Position numbers and translations under genes: made by a program. Positions 63,168 to 64,000 of a stretch of 64,000 nucleotides of DNA are shown here, in pieces. The DNA is from Siphlonurus alternatus. Its lineage: Eukaryota; Arthropoda; Insecta; Ephemeroptera; Siphlonuridae. Numbering within the stretch: the stretch's first letter is position 1; every line of letters begins with the position of its first letter. Location: positions 39,633,194-39,697,193 of the forward strand of contig OX463778.1 in the NCBI GenBank assembly GCA_949825025.1. Direction: 5' to 3'. Under the pieces are notes generated by a model, which saw only the letters and a program-made list of their open reading frames with translations, was not told the DNA's origin and did not search any database.

Positions 63168-63530
63168 ATGCAGACAGATAGACTTTCTGTACTCCTGGGA
63201 CCTGAAAGTCTCGGCGGCCCCTTGCGAGATGCGTATACTTTCAGTCGACACGGCGAATTATTGTGGCCTAACGTGTACAGTACCACGCAGCTCATTGTTG
63301 ACAAGTTTCTCGTATTGTTATCGCAACAAATGTTTGCTGAGGATATACAGAAGGTGTTTATTACACAAGAGAATACACTCCCAAGACTGCTCACAACATT
63401 CAAAACTTTTTCTTACCCTATTCTTTTTTTTTTTAAATCTTATATTCGTAAAGAGCATACAAAACTCGTACTGAAATTAAATGAACAAACTTTTTCCCCC
63501 TTACTTTTTTTCATTTTTAGAATTACATGA
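63168..63530 (+). CDS. Unrecognised 120-aa ORF (weak)
   Basis: The ATG frame starts MQTDRLSVLLGPESLGGPLR and is coding-like to about residue 80 (...FAEDIQKVFITQENTLPRLL). It then becomes Phe-rich and runs through a T tract, so a real exon, if any, would end near 63420. No family is recognised, and the other strand is open too. Low confidence. Confidence 0.15.
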   Translation: MQTDRLSVLLGPESLGGPLRDAYTFSRHGELLWPNVYSTTQLIVDKFLVLLSQQMFAEDIQKVFITQENTLPRLLTTFKTFSYPILFFFKSYIRKEHTKLVLKLNEQTFSPLLFFIFRIT

Positions 63531-64000
63531 TGAAAGAATCTTAATAAGAATAATGTATTCGGAAAAAAAATGTATACAAATTCACTGGCGCTTTTTTAAT
63601 TTTCAATGTGATACAAATTTATCAATCCTCGAAAACTATTGTTTGACGATTTATAATCTTTTAATCTCTATAAACCATTATATCCATAATACCCTCAGGA
63701 AATTTAATGTATCGAAATAATTGATGATGTAGACGTTTAATAGAGTGATCAGGATCACCGTTGCAGCAAATAAATTTAGCATTACAATGAAAACACTATT
63801 AAACAATACCTGTCATGTTGTCAAAAACTTTAAACTCATATTTATAATAAACTCGTATGCTTCATTTTGTGTGTATGTGTTTCTTCGAATTAAACAGTAA
63901 AATGTAAGAAAATAAAAATCACAAGAAAATTGTTATCATTGATAAGATTGATACTGTACACGATGAGTTATATATACATAGTATTATTTGGACACAGTTA
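63531..64000. other. A/T-rich end of window
   Basis: No feature recognised. Confidence 0.5.

Overview
The window is animal nuclear DNA, about two-thirds A+T, dominated by one split gene on the + strand: a MOB2-type MOB kinase activator (Drosophila Mob2 family). Wording of the MOB core such as TYLWFDEKGKK and AAPQYIDYVMTFTQK, a TATA box plus TCAG-type initiator, very large introns, long GA/CT/AT/AAAT microsatellites and many short foldback elements suggest an arthropod. A crustacean-like genome is my guess, but the sequence does not settle the species. There are no bacterial operons, tRNAs or rRNAs that I can see.

Layout. (1) 545-1078: TATA promoter and first coding exon 1a. (2) 1079-40735: a roughly 39.7-kb first intron. 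It holds two further first exons, 1b (14889-14980) and 1c (31649-31767), whose splice donors are in the same phase (two bases of a codon) as the shared acceptor at 40736. The predicted isoforms share residues from KARRKDK onward but start with 81, 30 or 39 different residues (total about 372, 321 and 330 aa). The intron also holds foldback (MITE-like) repeats, a GC-rich hAT-like fragment, a SINE-like insertion, GC-richer islands, and a striking number of perfect TGACGTCA (CRE/ATF) sites. (3) 40736-44424: the four shared exons, with all MOB zinc ligands (Cys155, Cys160, His235, His240 in isoform a) and a Ser/Gly-rich tail. (4) 44425 to perhaps 48.9 kb: T/A-rich 3' UTR-like sequence with several AATAAA signals. 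(5) 49-64 kb: intergenic DNA with microsatellites, a 36-bp perfect palindrome, a CT-tract plus TATA promoter candidate at 55.3 kb, a plausible first exon of an unidentified minus-strand gene (58099 to 57817), and an unidentified 80-codon ORF at 58674.

MOB2 proteins bind and regulate NDR-family kinases (Tricornered/STK38). The alternative promoters should place the same kinase-binding core under different controls and behind different N-termini. All three first exons have upstream ORFs just before the main start codon, so translational control is also likely. Only the MOB2 gene is a confident protein call. The other ORFs are candidates, listed with low confidence.
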